Below, piece by piece: positions 50,740 to 58,652 of a stretch of DNA of 64,000 nt. The stretch spans positions 26,887-90,886 of the forward strand of contig SUUE01000009.1 of the NCBI GenBank assembly GCA_015062685.1, given 5' to 3'. How positions within the stretch are numbered: position 1 is the first letter of the stretch; every line of letters starts with the position of its first letter. Made by a program: the position numbers and the translations under genes. The notes under the pieces are model-generated. The model did not search any database, was not told the DNA's origin, and saw only the letters and a program-made list of their open reading frames with translations. The DNA is from Coriobacteriaceae bacterium (GTDB lineage: Bacteria > Actinomycetota > Coriobacteriia > Coriobacteriales > Eggerthellaceae).

Positions 50740-53612
50740 CAGAACACATCCTCAGTCACGGGTTCGCTTTGCAGCGTGGGCATGAACGGCTGGAATTCCT
50801 TGGGCTCGACCCAAACGTTGTCGGGCTTCTTGTCCTTGGAGATCCTCACGGTGAAACCGCGGTTGGTGTAGGAGCCGAACACCTCGTTGAACGGGGCGGT
50901 GTTCTTGGTGAGCACGTTGATGTTGCACTCGCGCCAACCGGCCGTCTGCTTCTCCTTGGGCACCGACTCGTCGAAGCACTCGGGGTTCCAGAAGCGCTCC
51001 ATCCACAGCGCCTTGCGCGACACGCCCTCGGTCAGGTAGGCGCGCCCGCGGATCTCGCCGCGGCGGCTCTCGATCTTCACCCAGTCCATGTGCGCAATGC
51101 CGAGTTCAGCAGCATCGGCCGGGTTGATCTTCACCTCGGGCACGGGGTAGAGCTCGCGCGCGAACGGCGCATGGCGCATCGTGCCGTGGTGGAAGTAGGG
51201 CACGCGTCCCGACGTGATGGCGAAGGGGTACTCCTTGTCCTCGAGCGGCGTCTCGTGGGGCTCCAGGAAGAAGCACGTGGGATGGTAGTCAGCGCTTGCG
51301 GGCTTCTGCGGCTTCGGGTAGAAGAACGGGTAGCCCGTGCGCGACATCTTGATGTACTGGATAACGTACGCCTCGAACTTGCGGCTCTCGGTGCCGAAGC
51401 CCGCGGGCAGCCCGTCGTCGACGATGACCTCGTGCTGGTTGTACTTGAAGTAGTCGTCGTACGGGATGAACTTGGGCACGTAGGTGTCGAGGTTCTTCTG
51501 CAGGTCGTCCCAGTCCTTGGCGCCGAACTTGCCGGCAACCTCTTCCTTGACCGCCTTCTCGCTCGGCGCGCCCAGGTAGCCGGGGATGAGGCCGGGCAGC
51601 TTGCCGCCCCACTTCTCGCGGCAGCGCTCGAGCACCTGGGCCGCGGGGATGGAGTGCGACACGGTCTCGCCGATGTGCGTGCACTCGTTCTGGATCCAGA
51701 TCGAGCCGAGCTGGTTCATGTTCACCTGCGGCTCCTCGAGCCACTCGCGCAGCGGGAACACGAGGTCGCAGGCCTCGATGTGGAACGACGTGAGCATCGG
51801 GTACTGGCCGATGATGAAGTCCACCTCGGGGAACGCCTCGTACCACGACGTCGCGTTGCCCAGCATGGCCAGCTTGTTGCCCGACATGTCAAACCACACG
51901 CGCGGCTTGAACGGCTCGCCCGTCTTGATGGCCTCGAGCACGGTGGGGATGTGCGAATGGCACCAGGACGTGAGGCCCTTGTGCTCGACCGACCCCAGGC
52001 GGTCGATCATGATCTGGTTCATGAGCTCCTGCTGCTCCTTGGGGAACGCGTTGATGCGCGCCTCGTTCTCCTCGGGGCTCATGCCGATGACCGCGCCGAC
52101 GCCGTACATGTCGGAGAACATGCCGTCGAAGCCGTTCACGAACGTGACCGGGCGCTTCGTGGGGTTGTTCTTCTCGCCCTCGCCGTAGGTGGTGAGCGTG
52201 CAGCCGGGCTTGTTCACGTAGCCCATGAGGGCGTCGAGGCCCATGCAGCCCACGATGACCGGCGAAGATGCGGGCGTCTGCTCGGCGGCGACGCCGCACA
52301 CGATGCCGCCCACCTTGGCGTTCGCATATTCAAGGATGGCCGCCTCGTTGCGCGCGGCGGGCACCCAGCAGTTCTCCTCGGCAGCCTCGAGCGTCCAGGG
52401 CTCGGCTTCCTCCCAGTAGATCTGGGCCGCGGTCTTGAGCTTGCGGCCGCCGAACTCCACGGTCGCGAACATCTTGGGCACGACGGGCGAGTCCTTCGGC
52501 AGGCTGTAGGGGAACGGCGCGACGGCTGCGGCGAGCTTGTCGGCGCTCAGCTCCTTGTCGACGCGGTCCTCCTCGCCGGCCAGCTTGTTCATGTCCACGC
52601 ACACGTAGGCGGGCGTGTTGGCGGGCGTCGGCGACTGGTAGTCCGGGAACAGGTCCTTGGCCTCGACCGGCAGCTTCGTCTCGACATCGATCAGGAACGG
52701 CAGGTCGGTCCAGTAGCGCGCGAACTCCTCGTCGTAGAGCTTGTTCACGAAGATGTAGCGGAACCACGACAGCAGAAGCGACGTGTCGGCTGCGGGGCGC
52801 ACGTTCAGCCAATGGTCGGCCTTCGCGGCGTCGGGCGTGAAGCACGGGTCGACGACGATGGTCTTCGCGCCGGCGGCCTTGAGCTCGGCCATGCCGCGGC
52901 CCGACTCGGCCGTCTGGCTGATGGAGGGCTGGGCGCCCCACAGCACCACGAGCTCGGTCTTGTTGTCCTCGATCGGGCGGAAGATCTCCTGCACGTCGTT
53001 GTCGGCGATCGACTGGCTATGGCCGCCCCACATGAGGGCCGAAGTAGCATAGCGCGGCAGGTAGCACTGGGCGCAGCCCGGCTCGAACACCGTCGGCGAG
53101 CCGAGGGCCATGGGCATTGTCATGGCCTCGATGAACGAGTAGGCGCCGCCACCGCCGACGCTCGAGAAGAACGAGTAGGGCCCGTACTTGTCAATGGCCT
53201 GGGTGATCTGCGTGGCCGCGAGCTCGATGGCCTCGTCCCAGGAGATGACCTCCCACTTGTTCTCGCCACGCTCGCCCGCGCGCTTCAGCGGGTGCAGCAC
53301 GCGGCGCGGGCTGTACATGGTGTGAATCTGGTTGATGCCCTTCAGGCACAGGCTGCCGCGGCTCACCGGCGCGTCGGGATCGCCTTCCAGCTTCACGACC
53401 ACCCCGTTCTCGATGTATGCGCGAGCGGGGCACATCTGAATACATCCGTGGCACGACGTCTTGACGACTTTGGTCTCGGCTGCGGAGTCGGCGTAAGCCT
53501 GGTCCGTCTCGACGAGCAAGTCTGACATCGACACTCCGATTGCCGCAGCCGCCGCCGTGAGCGCGCTCGCCTTCGCGAACGTGCGGCGCGACAAGGTCGT
53601 ATCTATCGCCAT
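50739..53612 (-). CDS. Tat-exported molybdopterin oxidoreductase, DMSO-reductase family catalytic subunit
   Basis: 957 residues. Tat signal LSRRTFAKASALTAAAAAIG at 8-27. The 4Fe-4S motif CHGCIQMCPAR starts at Cys54 (Cys 54, 57, 61 and about 89), followed by bis-MGD-binding segments such as VVLWGAQPSISQTAESGRG and the C-terminal domain YPFAITSGRVPYFHHGTMRH with KINPADAAELGIAHMDWVKI. It is a type II-like CISM enzyme anchored by DmsBC. Eggerthellaceae use dozens of such paralogues for drug, bile-acid and dietary catechol reduction, so the terminal acceptor cannot be named from homology by eye. The operon order A-B-C-TorD-NapG-NapH is unusual in having two quinol-oxidising modules. Confidence 0.9.
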   Translation of the reverse strand: MAIDTTLSRRTFAKASALTAAAAAIGVSMSDLLVETDQAYADSAAETKVVKTSCHGCIQMCPARAYIENGVVVKLEGDPDAPVSRGSLCLKGINQIHTMYSPRRVLHPLKRAGERGENKWEVISWDEAIELAATQITQAIDKYGPYSFFSSVGGGGAYSFIEAMTMPMALGSPTVFEPGCAQCYLPRYATSALMWGGHSQSIADNDVQEIFRPIEDNKTELVVLWGAQPSISQTAESGRGMAELKAAGAKTIVVDPCFTPDAAKADHWLNVRPAADTSLLLSWFRYIFVNKLYDEEFARYWTDLPFLIDVETKLPVEAKDLFPDYQSPTPANTPAYVCVDMNKLAGEEDRVDKELSADKLAAAVAPFPYSLPKDSPVVPKMFATVEFGGRKLKTAAQIYWEEAEPWTLEAAEENCWVPAARNEAAILEYANAKVGGIVCGVAAEQTPASSPVIVGCMGLDALMGYVNKPGCTLTTYGEGEKNNPTKRPVTFVNGFDGMFSDMYGVGAVIGMSPEENEARINAFPKEQQELMNQIMIDRLGSVEHKGLTSWCHSHIPTVLEAIKTGEPFKPRVWFDMSGNKLAMLGNATSWYEAFPEVDFIIGQYPMLTSFHIEACDLVFPLREWLEEPQVNMNQLGSIWIQNECTHIGETVSHSIPAAQVLERCREKWGGKLPGLIPGYLGAPSEKAVKEEVAGKFGAKDWDDLQKNLDTYVPKFIPYDDYFKYNQHEVIVDDGLPAGFGTESRKFEAYVIQYIKMSRTGYPFFYPKPQKPASADYHPTCFFLEPHETPLEDKEYPFAITSGRVPYFHHGTMRHAPFARELYPVPEVKINPADAAELGIAHMDWVKIESRRGEIRGRAYLTEGVSRKALWMERFWNPECFDESVPKEKQTAGWRECNINVLTKNTAPFNEVFGSYTNRGFTVRISKDKKPDNVWVEPKEFQPFMPTLQSEPVTEDVF

Positions 53613-53671
53613 TCCCCCATCCTTTCTTGTTGTTGCTCTCCTATTAATTCCCCTTCATTGAAAGACGGCCG

Positions 53672-54325
53672 TCACGACGCAATGAACTCCTTTCCTTCCC
53701 GGGTCGTGGACCACCCGCCATCCCAAATGATTCCTCCGCACACGTTGAGTTTGTCGATGAGCACGCTCGGCTGGATGCGCCCGGATGCGCACGCGCTCGT
53801 GCGCGTGAGGGCGCTGCTGCCGGCCAGGAGATCGGCCACTTCGCGGTATGAGCGTGGGGAGTCCGCGCAGAACGCGAGCACGTCGCGGTAGGCGCCGACG
53901 CGGGCCGGCTCCTCGGCGGCGAGCTCGTTCAGGCGCGCCTCGGGCGCATGGAGCTCGACGATCTGGCGGCCGGCGTCGGTCGTCTCGTAGAGCTCGTCGG
54001 CTATGAGCTCGTCGATCTCCTCGTCGGTGGCGCTGGCAAGGTTTTCCCAATCGAGTTCCTCGCCCGCCGCGTCGACGAACGTGCGCGACAGGCCGCCCGC
54101 CTCCACGAGCGAGTTCATGAGGAAGTATTGGTTCTGGGTTGCGGTCTTGAACTCCGGGAAGGACGCTATCGCGTCTTCCACCTCGCGCATCGTGCGGCGC
54201 TCTTGGCAGAACGCGAGCGTCTTGTAAAGGATTTCGCGGTGGAGCGACTGGCGCGTGAGCGTCCTCTCGATTTCGGCCAGCGTGCTCTCAAGGGCGGCAT
54301 TGGCCGCTTGCGGCATACTCGTCAT
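53672..54325 (-). CDS. Tandem winged-helix-like protein upstream of the molybdoenzyme operon
   Basis: 217 residues from ATG 54325 (GAGGGGG upstream). It seems to hold two copies of one helical-wing module: HREILYKTLAFCQERRTMRE with TQNQYFLMNSLVEAGGL and LYETTDAGRQI, then AYRDVLAFCADSPRSYREVA with IQPSVLIDKLNVCGGI and STTREGKEFI. Each ends in the T-x-x-G-x-x-x-I wing typical of winged helices. It lacks a membrane segment. It lies 59 bp before the catalytic gene on the same strand, so it may regulate the operon or assist enzyme maturation. I do not recognise a named family. Confidence 0.65.
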   Translation of the reverse strand: MTSMPQAANAALESTLAEIERTLTRQSLHREILYKTLAFCQERRTMREVEDAIASFPEFKTATQNQYFLMNSLVEAGGLSRTFVDAAGEELDWENLASATDEEIDELIADELYETTDAGRQIVELHAPEARLNELAAEEPARVGAYRDVLAFCADSPRSYREVADLLAGSSALTRTSACASGRIQPSVLIDKLNVCGGIIWDGGWSTTREGKEFIAS

Positions 54326-54555
54326 AGATCCCCCTCTATTGCGAGCCCCGCCGCGGCGCGGCAAGGCCCTCTCCCCTCTAACGCGGCTTAAACGCTAGGG
54401 GCAGCGAGGGACGGCTCCAACGTCATCCATTGGTGAAATGCGCCGCCACCCTCGCACGAGAAGGGGGAATTCTGTCTAGTCAATTATTGATGAGCCGCCG
54501 TTTACGCAGGCCGTTCGGTGGTTCGGCTGCTGCGCCATCTATGGTCCGGGGCGCA

Positions 54556-54859
54556 GGCAGGGACGGCGGGAGAATGCGGGCCCCGCTTTTCCCACGCATG
54601 GAGGCCGTTTCGCGCCACCGTGCGAGAAATGCGGGGGTTCGTGGCATGATATGGCCTTAATGTACGAGCCGATGGCGCGATATGCCGCACATGTACGCGT
54701 TATTCCGCCATACGGGCCGCAAAAGCCGTACATTAAGGCGATATCGCGCCATGAAGCCGGGGAATTCGCGCACGGCGAAGCTTCCGCGCGGGCAACCGGA
54801 TTCCCGCGGGGAAATCGGTTGGGAAATCGGTTGCCCGTAGGGGCGCGCTCCGCGCGTCC
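54556..54859. repeat. 304-bp intergenic element, copy 2 (contains repeat cluster C)
   Basis: It aligns without gaps to 44661-44964 at a constant offset of 9895 bp. The differences noted are two bases in the GCGGG run near 54580, three near 54711-54722 and one near 54785. It carries the same three repeat units and ends in the same REP (54837-54859). The remaining gap 54326-54555 shows no gene. Confidence 0.85.
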
Positions 54860-54886
54860 CCTCGGCGGTGCGGGATTTCGGCTACC

Positions 54887-54913
54887 CGTAGGAGCACGGG
54901 GTGCGCGCCTACG
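54887..54913. repeat. REP-like palindrome R10, supplies lipoprotein stop codon
   Basis: CGTAGGAGCACGGGGTGCGC then GCCTACG is a near-perfect palindrome. Its minus-strand TAG (54909-54911) is the stop codon of the lipoprotein gene, the third case of a REP edge ending a gene in this window. Confidence 0.65.
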
Positions 54914-55421
54914 AGGCCTGCTGCCACTTGTGGTAGGCGTCCTCGGCGGGCTTGAGGGTGCTCAGGAAGCCCTTGACCACGCTGTCGTCGGAAACGCCCT
55001 TCACGCTCACTTCGACCGAGCCGTTTTCCCAGTCGGCGATGTAGTAGGTCTGGTTCCACTTGTCGCTGTGAGCGACCTTCCAGGTGAAGTCTCCGGCCTG
55101 CACGTCGTCGCCGCGGGCGTAATCCTCGTCCTTAAGCTCGACGGCCAGCAGCTCGTCGGCGGTGGTGTTGTGGACGGACACCGAGAGCGCGCCGCCGTCC
55201 TTGGAGCTCACGTAGTACTTGTCGGGCTGCGGCTGCTCGTAGCCCTCGGGAATCACCACGGAGAAGAAGGCGAACTCCGTGGCCTGCGCGGCGCTCGAGC
55301 TTGCGGCGCTGCTGCTCGCGGAGGCGCTGCTGCCCGCAGAACCGCCGCATGCGGCGAGGGTCCCCAACGAGACCGCCATCAGCACTCCGATCAGAACCAT
55401 TGCAAATGCACGCTTCCTCAT
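54909..55421 (-). CDS. Secreted lipoprotein of unknown function
   Basis: 170 residues from ATG 55421 (GGGGGAG upstream). The signal peptide ends in the lipobox LGTLAAC with Cys25, followed by a Ser/Ala-rich linker (GSAGSSASASSSAASSSAAQ). The mature domain is a compact alpha/beta module with SVVIPEGYEQPQPDKYYVSS, NQTYYIADWENGSVEVSVKG and VVKGFLSTLKP. The beginning of that domain resembles PsbP/LpqN-like 'F-x-V-P-x-G-W' lipoproteins, a tentative comparison. It is followed upstream by the DUF4003-like gene on the same strand. Confidence 0.75.
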   Translation of the reverse strand: MRKRAFAMVLIGVLMAVSLGTLAACGGSAGSSASASSSAASSSAAQATEFAFFSVVIPEGYEQPQPDKYYVSSKDGGALSVSVHNTTADELLAVELKDEDYARGDDVQAGDFTWKVAHSDKWNQTYYIADWENGSVEVSVKGVSDDSVVKGFLSTLKPAEDAYHKWQQAS

Positions 55422-55460
55422 GCTCTCCCCCATTCTCCCGACGTTCTTGCCAGCAGGGCT

Positions 55461-56459
55461 TTAATGCGACGCCGCAACCGTGCTGCTGACGATAATCATC
55501 ATTATAAGGAGCATTATCAAGATCAGGAGCAGCTGCTCCACGACCGCCTGGGCCACCGCGCTCGTGGTGCCGGCCGACGCAGCAAGCGATCCAGCCTGGC
55601 GATCCTGCAGGACAAGCGTCGCGGCGAAGAGGCGCCGCATGCTCGCTCCGACGCCGAGCGCGCCGTAGCCCTTGTTGCCCTTCAGCCACTCGTCCACCTC
55701 GCCGATTTCGGCGACGATTTCCGCTAGGTCGGCATCCAGGTCGGCGTACGCCGCGTAAATGGCCATCGCGCGATCCTTCGAAGTGGCATGCCCCGCCGCC
55801 TTGCATGCCTCGAAGAGGGCCACGTAGTCCTCGACCTTTTGATCAGCCGGCTTGTCGGAAAGCGCCATCACCATGGCAGTCGTCTGGGCGGCGTCGGAGC
55901 CGACGCGAAAGCGGTCCCTCAACGCGGTGAAGAGCTCTTCTGCCTGGTCAGCGGCCTCGGACGGGTCCTTGCCCGCCATGACCATGAGCGCGATGATCGG
56001 CATGTCGGAGTCGTCGGTGAGGACGGGGTGCTGGGCCTTGATCGCCGCGTATGACTCGAGCGTTTTCTCGATGACCTCGTCCAATTCCCCTGCCGGGCAG
56101 TTCTCGTAAATGGTCGTCGAGGCCATGGCCAGCATCTCTCCCGGAAGCTTGCGGCCGCTCCTCAGTTTCTCGTATACGCCTATCACGCCGTCGATGTAGG
56201 CAGCCGGATCGCTCGCGAGCGCCATCTTGACCAGGATCACGCGCTCGAAGTTGCCCCTGAAGTTCGAGAGCACGCCAGCCCTCTGCTTCAAGATGCCCTT
56301 GCATTCCTTGATGCGATCGGGATCGACCTCGGCCCCGGCATCGGCATACAGCATGGCGCAGAGCTTCATCGTCGTCTCGAACTCGAGCTTGCTCACCTTG
56401 CGCAGCGCCGCCTCGTTGCGGACCTGAGCTTCGCATCTCTCCAGCAGGGATTGCCTCAT
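55461..56459 (-). CDS. DUF4003-like protein
   Basis: 332 residues from ATG 56459 (GGAGG upstream); the frame stays open to 56777 across the neighbouring gene's end but without a site. It is mostly helical: LEFETTMKLCAMLYADAGAE, VLSNFRGNFERVILVKMALA and TDDSDMPIIALMVMAGKDPS fit the DUF4003 pattern as I remember it. The C-terminus is a very hydrophobic stretch (VVEQLLLILIMLLIMMIIVS) that would anchor it in the membrane. The function is unknown. It is on the same strand as the lipoprotein gene and 40 bp from it, so the two are probably co-transcribed. Confidence 0.65.
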   Translation of the reverse strand: MRQSLLERCEAQVRNEAALRKVSKLEFETTMKLCAMLYADAGAEVDPDRIKECKGILKQRAGVLSNFRGNFERVILVKMALASDPAAYIDGVIGVYEKLRSGRKLPGEMLAMASTTIYENCPAGELDEVIEKTLESYAAIKAQHPVLTDDSDMPIIALMVMAGKDPSEAADQAEELFTALRDRFRVGSDAAQTTAMVMALSDKPADQKVEDYVALFEACKAAGHATSKDRAMAIYAAYADLDADLAEIVAEIGEVDEWLKGNKGYGALGVGASMRRLFAATLVLQDRQAGSLAASAGTTSAVAQAVVEQLLLILIMLLIMMIIVSSTVAASH

Positions 56460-56551
56460 GCCCTCGACCTCCAGTCGTCCGTGGGGTAACAATGGCCATA
56501 TTACCTCATCAAGGCTGCTGAACGGCACAGCGCCCTCCCCCACAAACCGAA

Positions 56552-56581
56552 TGCGGGGCCGCGCGAAAGCGCAACCCCGCA
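56552..56581 (-). terminator. Hairpin after the flavin reductase gene
   Basis: TGCGGGG-CC-GCGC-GAAA-GCGC-AA-CCCCGCA forms a two-part GC stem with a tetraloop, about 33 bp beyond the stop codon. There is no clear T run on the transcribed side. Confidence 0.55.
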
Positions 56582-56614
56582 CCCGGGAAGGAGAGGAACT
56601 GATCGGCGGTTTGC

Positions 56615-58354
56615 TTACATCTTGCCCAGATCGCGGCCGAGCAGCCAGGGGAAGCAGCCGCACGCGGCGCCCAGGTTCTGGCCGGGGAAGCCGAAGTTGT
56701 AAGAGTTGGCGTAGAAGTCGCCGATCATCGAGCCGACGTTGTAGAGGCCCTCGATAGGCGTGTCGTCCTCTTCGCAAACCTGCATGTTGGCGTTGGTGCG
56801 CAGGCCGCCCATCGTGGACAGGAACGTTGCGCCCACCGTCTTCGCGCCGTAGAACGGGCCCGTGGCGATCGGATGCAGCAGCGCGGGGTTCACGTGGAAC
56901 TCCTCGTCCATGCCCTGAGCAGCGTACTTGTTGTACGCCTCGATGCTCTTCTTGGCCTCCTTGGCGTCCAGGCCCTCCAGCTTGGCGAGCAGCTCGTCGA
57001 GCGTGTCGGCCTTCACGTAGCTGCCGGACTCAACGTTCTTGTCCCACATGGCGATCATCTGGTCGGGCGTGGATTTCGGGATGCCGTTCACCTCGCCGAC
57101 CGTGCAGCCGAGGCCCTCCCACTCTTCCTGGGTGTAGGCGTAGGCGGAATCCCAGATGCCGTAGGCGGTCTGGTCGGGCAGCTGCAGCTTCGCGTAAGCC
57201 GCGTAGGCGAAGTTGGTGTTCTCGTTCATGAAGCGCTTGCCGTCGGAAGCGAGGTTGATGCCGCGGAAGTTGTCGACCACGCACATCGCGGGGCCAAGGC
57301 CTGCGCTGTTGATAGCGCAGGGGTTCGGGAACGTGCGCTGCCACGCGGCGCCTACCCACAGGCCCATGCGCTGGCCGATGCCGTCCATCAAGCCGCTGTA
57401 GTTCATCTCGACATCGTAGTCGGGCTCGCCGAACATCAGCTGGTCCTTCATCTTCTCGTACTGCCAGGGGCAGAAGCGAGCCATCATGTCCTCGTTCTTG
57501 GAGAAGTCGCCCGTGGCGAGGACGACGCCCTTCTTGGCCTCGAACTTCACGTACTTGCCGTCCTCGTTCTTGGCGATGACAGCCGAGACGCGGCCCTTGT
57601 TGTCGTTCTCGCGCACCAGGCAGTACGCCTTGTGCTTGAAGAACATCTTGCCGCCGAGGTCCTTGGTGAAGGTGTCCTCGTAGGCCTTCGCGATGAGCGG
57701 GGCGCCGTAGAACACGCCGATGGGCTGCTCGGCGTTGAAGAAGTTATGCGACGCGGCGGGCGACGACATGACTCCGTCGGGGTCAATGTAGGCGGGCTCG
57801 AGCGAGCAGGAAAGCCCCTTGGCCGTCATCTTGTCGATCATCCAGTCCATGAACGCGCCGGAGTTCGCCTCCCAGCGGGCCCACTTGCGCATGTCGCAGA
57901 ACATGGTGGCGGCGAGCTGCTCGATCATCGTCTGCTCGCGGCGGGCCTCCACGCTGTCCTCGATGCCCATTTCCTTCTGATACTTGGAGCCGATGGCCTG
58001 GTTCGAGCCGCCGCGGCCGATGGCCTTGGTGCCCGCGGTGACCACGATGGTCTCGCAGCCGGACTCCGCAGCGGAGACGGCGCAGCACATGCCGCTCACG
58101 CCCGAGCCGACCACGATGACGTCGGCGGTGTGCGTCTCGGCGATCTCGCTGTCGGCCGGCATCTTGGGAGCGATCTCGAAGCTCCACTTAACCTTGCCGG
58201 CAGCCTCGGCCGTCATCTGCTCGCCCGCGGCCGCGCCCGAAGACTGGCCCTTCACGTTCGGCGATCCGCAAGCCGTCAGGCCGGTGCCCACCGCTGCTGC
58301 AGCACCCACGGCGGCAGCGCCGGTGAGGAATCCCCTTCTAGAAATCTGTTCCAT
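56615..58354 (-). CDS. Tat-exported lipoprotein FAD reductase (fumarate/urocanate reductase-like)
   Basis: 579 residues from ATG 58354 (GGAGGG upstream). The N-terminus combines a Tat motif (SRRGFLTGAAAVGAAAAVG) with a lipobox (GLTAC, Cys29), so the enzyme is lipid-anchored outside. The FAD-binding motif DVIVVGSGVSGMCCAVSAAE lies near 72, and the C-terminal flavin segment ANSYNFGFPGQNLGAACGCF is near the end. It lacks heme or FMN domains, so electrons must come from a separate carrier. Related flavin reductases of gut Eggerthellaceae reduce activated C=C bonds of dietary acids in anaerobic respiration. The substrate here is unknown. A membrane LuxR regulator is divergently encoded. Confidence 0.88.
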   Translation of the reverse strand: MEQISRRGFLTGAAAVGAAAAVGTGLTACGSPNVKGQSSGAAAGEQMTAEAAGKVKWSFEIAPKMPADSEIAETHTADVIVVGSGVSGMCCAVSAAESGCETIVVTAGTKAIGRGGSNQAIGSKYQKEMGIEDSVEARREQTMIEQLAATMFCDMRKWARWEANSGAFMDWMIDKMTAKGLSCSLEPAYIDPDGVMSSPAASHNFFNAEQPIGVFYGAPLIAKAYEDTFTKDLGGKMFFKHKAYCLVRENDNKGRVSAVIAKNEDGKYVKFEAKKGVVLATGDFSKNEDMMARFCPWQYEKMKDQLMFGEPDYDVEMNYSGLMDGIGQRMGLWVGAAWQRTFPNPCAINSAGLGPAMCVVDNFRGINLASDGKRFMNENTNFAYAAYAKLQLPDQTAYGIWDSAYAYTQEEWEGLGCTVGEVNGIPKSTPDQMIAMWDKNVESGSYVKADTLDELLAKLEGLDAKEAKKSIEAYNKYAAQGMDEEFHVNPALLHPIATGPFYGAKTVGATFLSTMGGLRTNANMQVCEEDDTPIEGLYNVGSMIGDFYANSYNFGFPGQNLGAACGCFPWLLGRDLGKM

Positions 58355-58475
58355 GTTCAAACCCTCCTCAGAGTTTATCCGGCGGGACACCCCTATCACG
58401 TCCCGCAAACACGCCTTGGATGCTAGGGCACCGCGGCGGGGGTTATCGTCACCCGTTGCCGATGTTTTGCAGAAT

Positions 58476-58490
58476 CACCCAATCTGGGTG
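58476..58490. promoter_or_regulatory. Palindromic operator candidate in the flavin reductase/LuxR divergent promoter
   Basis: CACCCA-ATC-TGGGTG is a perfect 6-3-6 palindrome, with further TCACC half-sites at 58449 and 58496 and near 58518. It lies in the 298-bp region between the divergent reductase and membrane LuxR genes and is the best candidate binding site for that regulator. Confidence 0.5.
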
Positions 58491-58652
58491 AAGGCTTCAC
58501 CTGGGGAAACGCAAATCACCTTCCCTCGCGCGAGCAAAACGGAATGCTTGTGTGATAATCGAATGACACCAATTGAGGGAGGCGCGCCGGGCACCGATCG
58601 GGCCGCGCGCCAGCACGCGATGAGACAATCATCCAACTTGAAGGGAGAGGGA

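Noticed and set aside
44661..54859. 304-bp direct repeats as ends of a composite transposon
   Set aside because: No transposase, no terminal inverted repeats and no target-site duplication are visible. The enclosed genes form normal respiratory operons.
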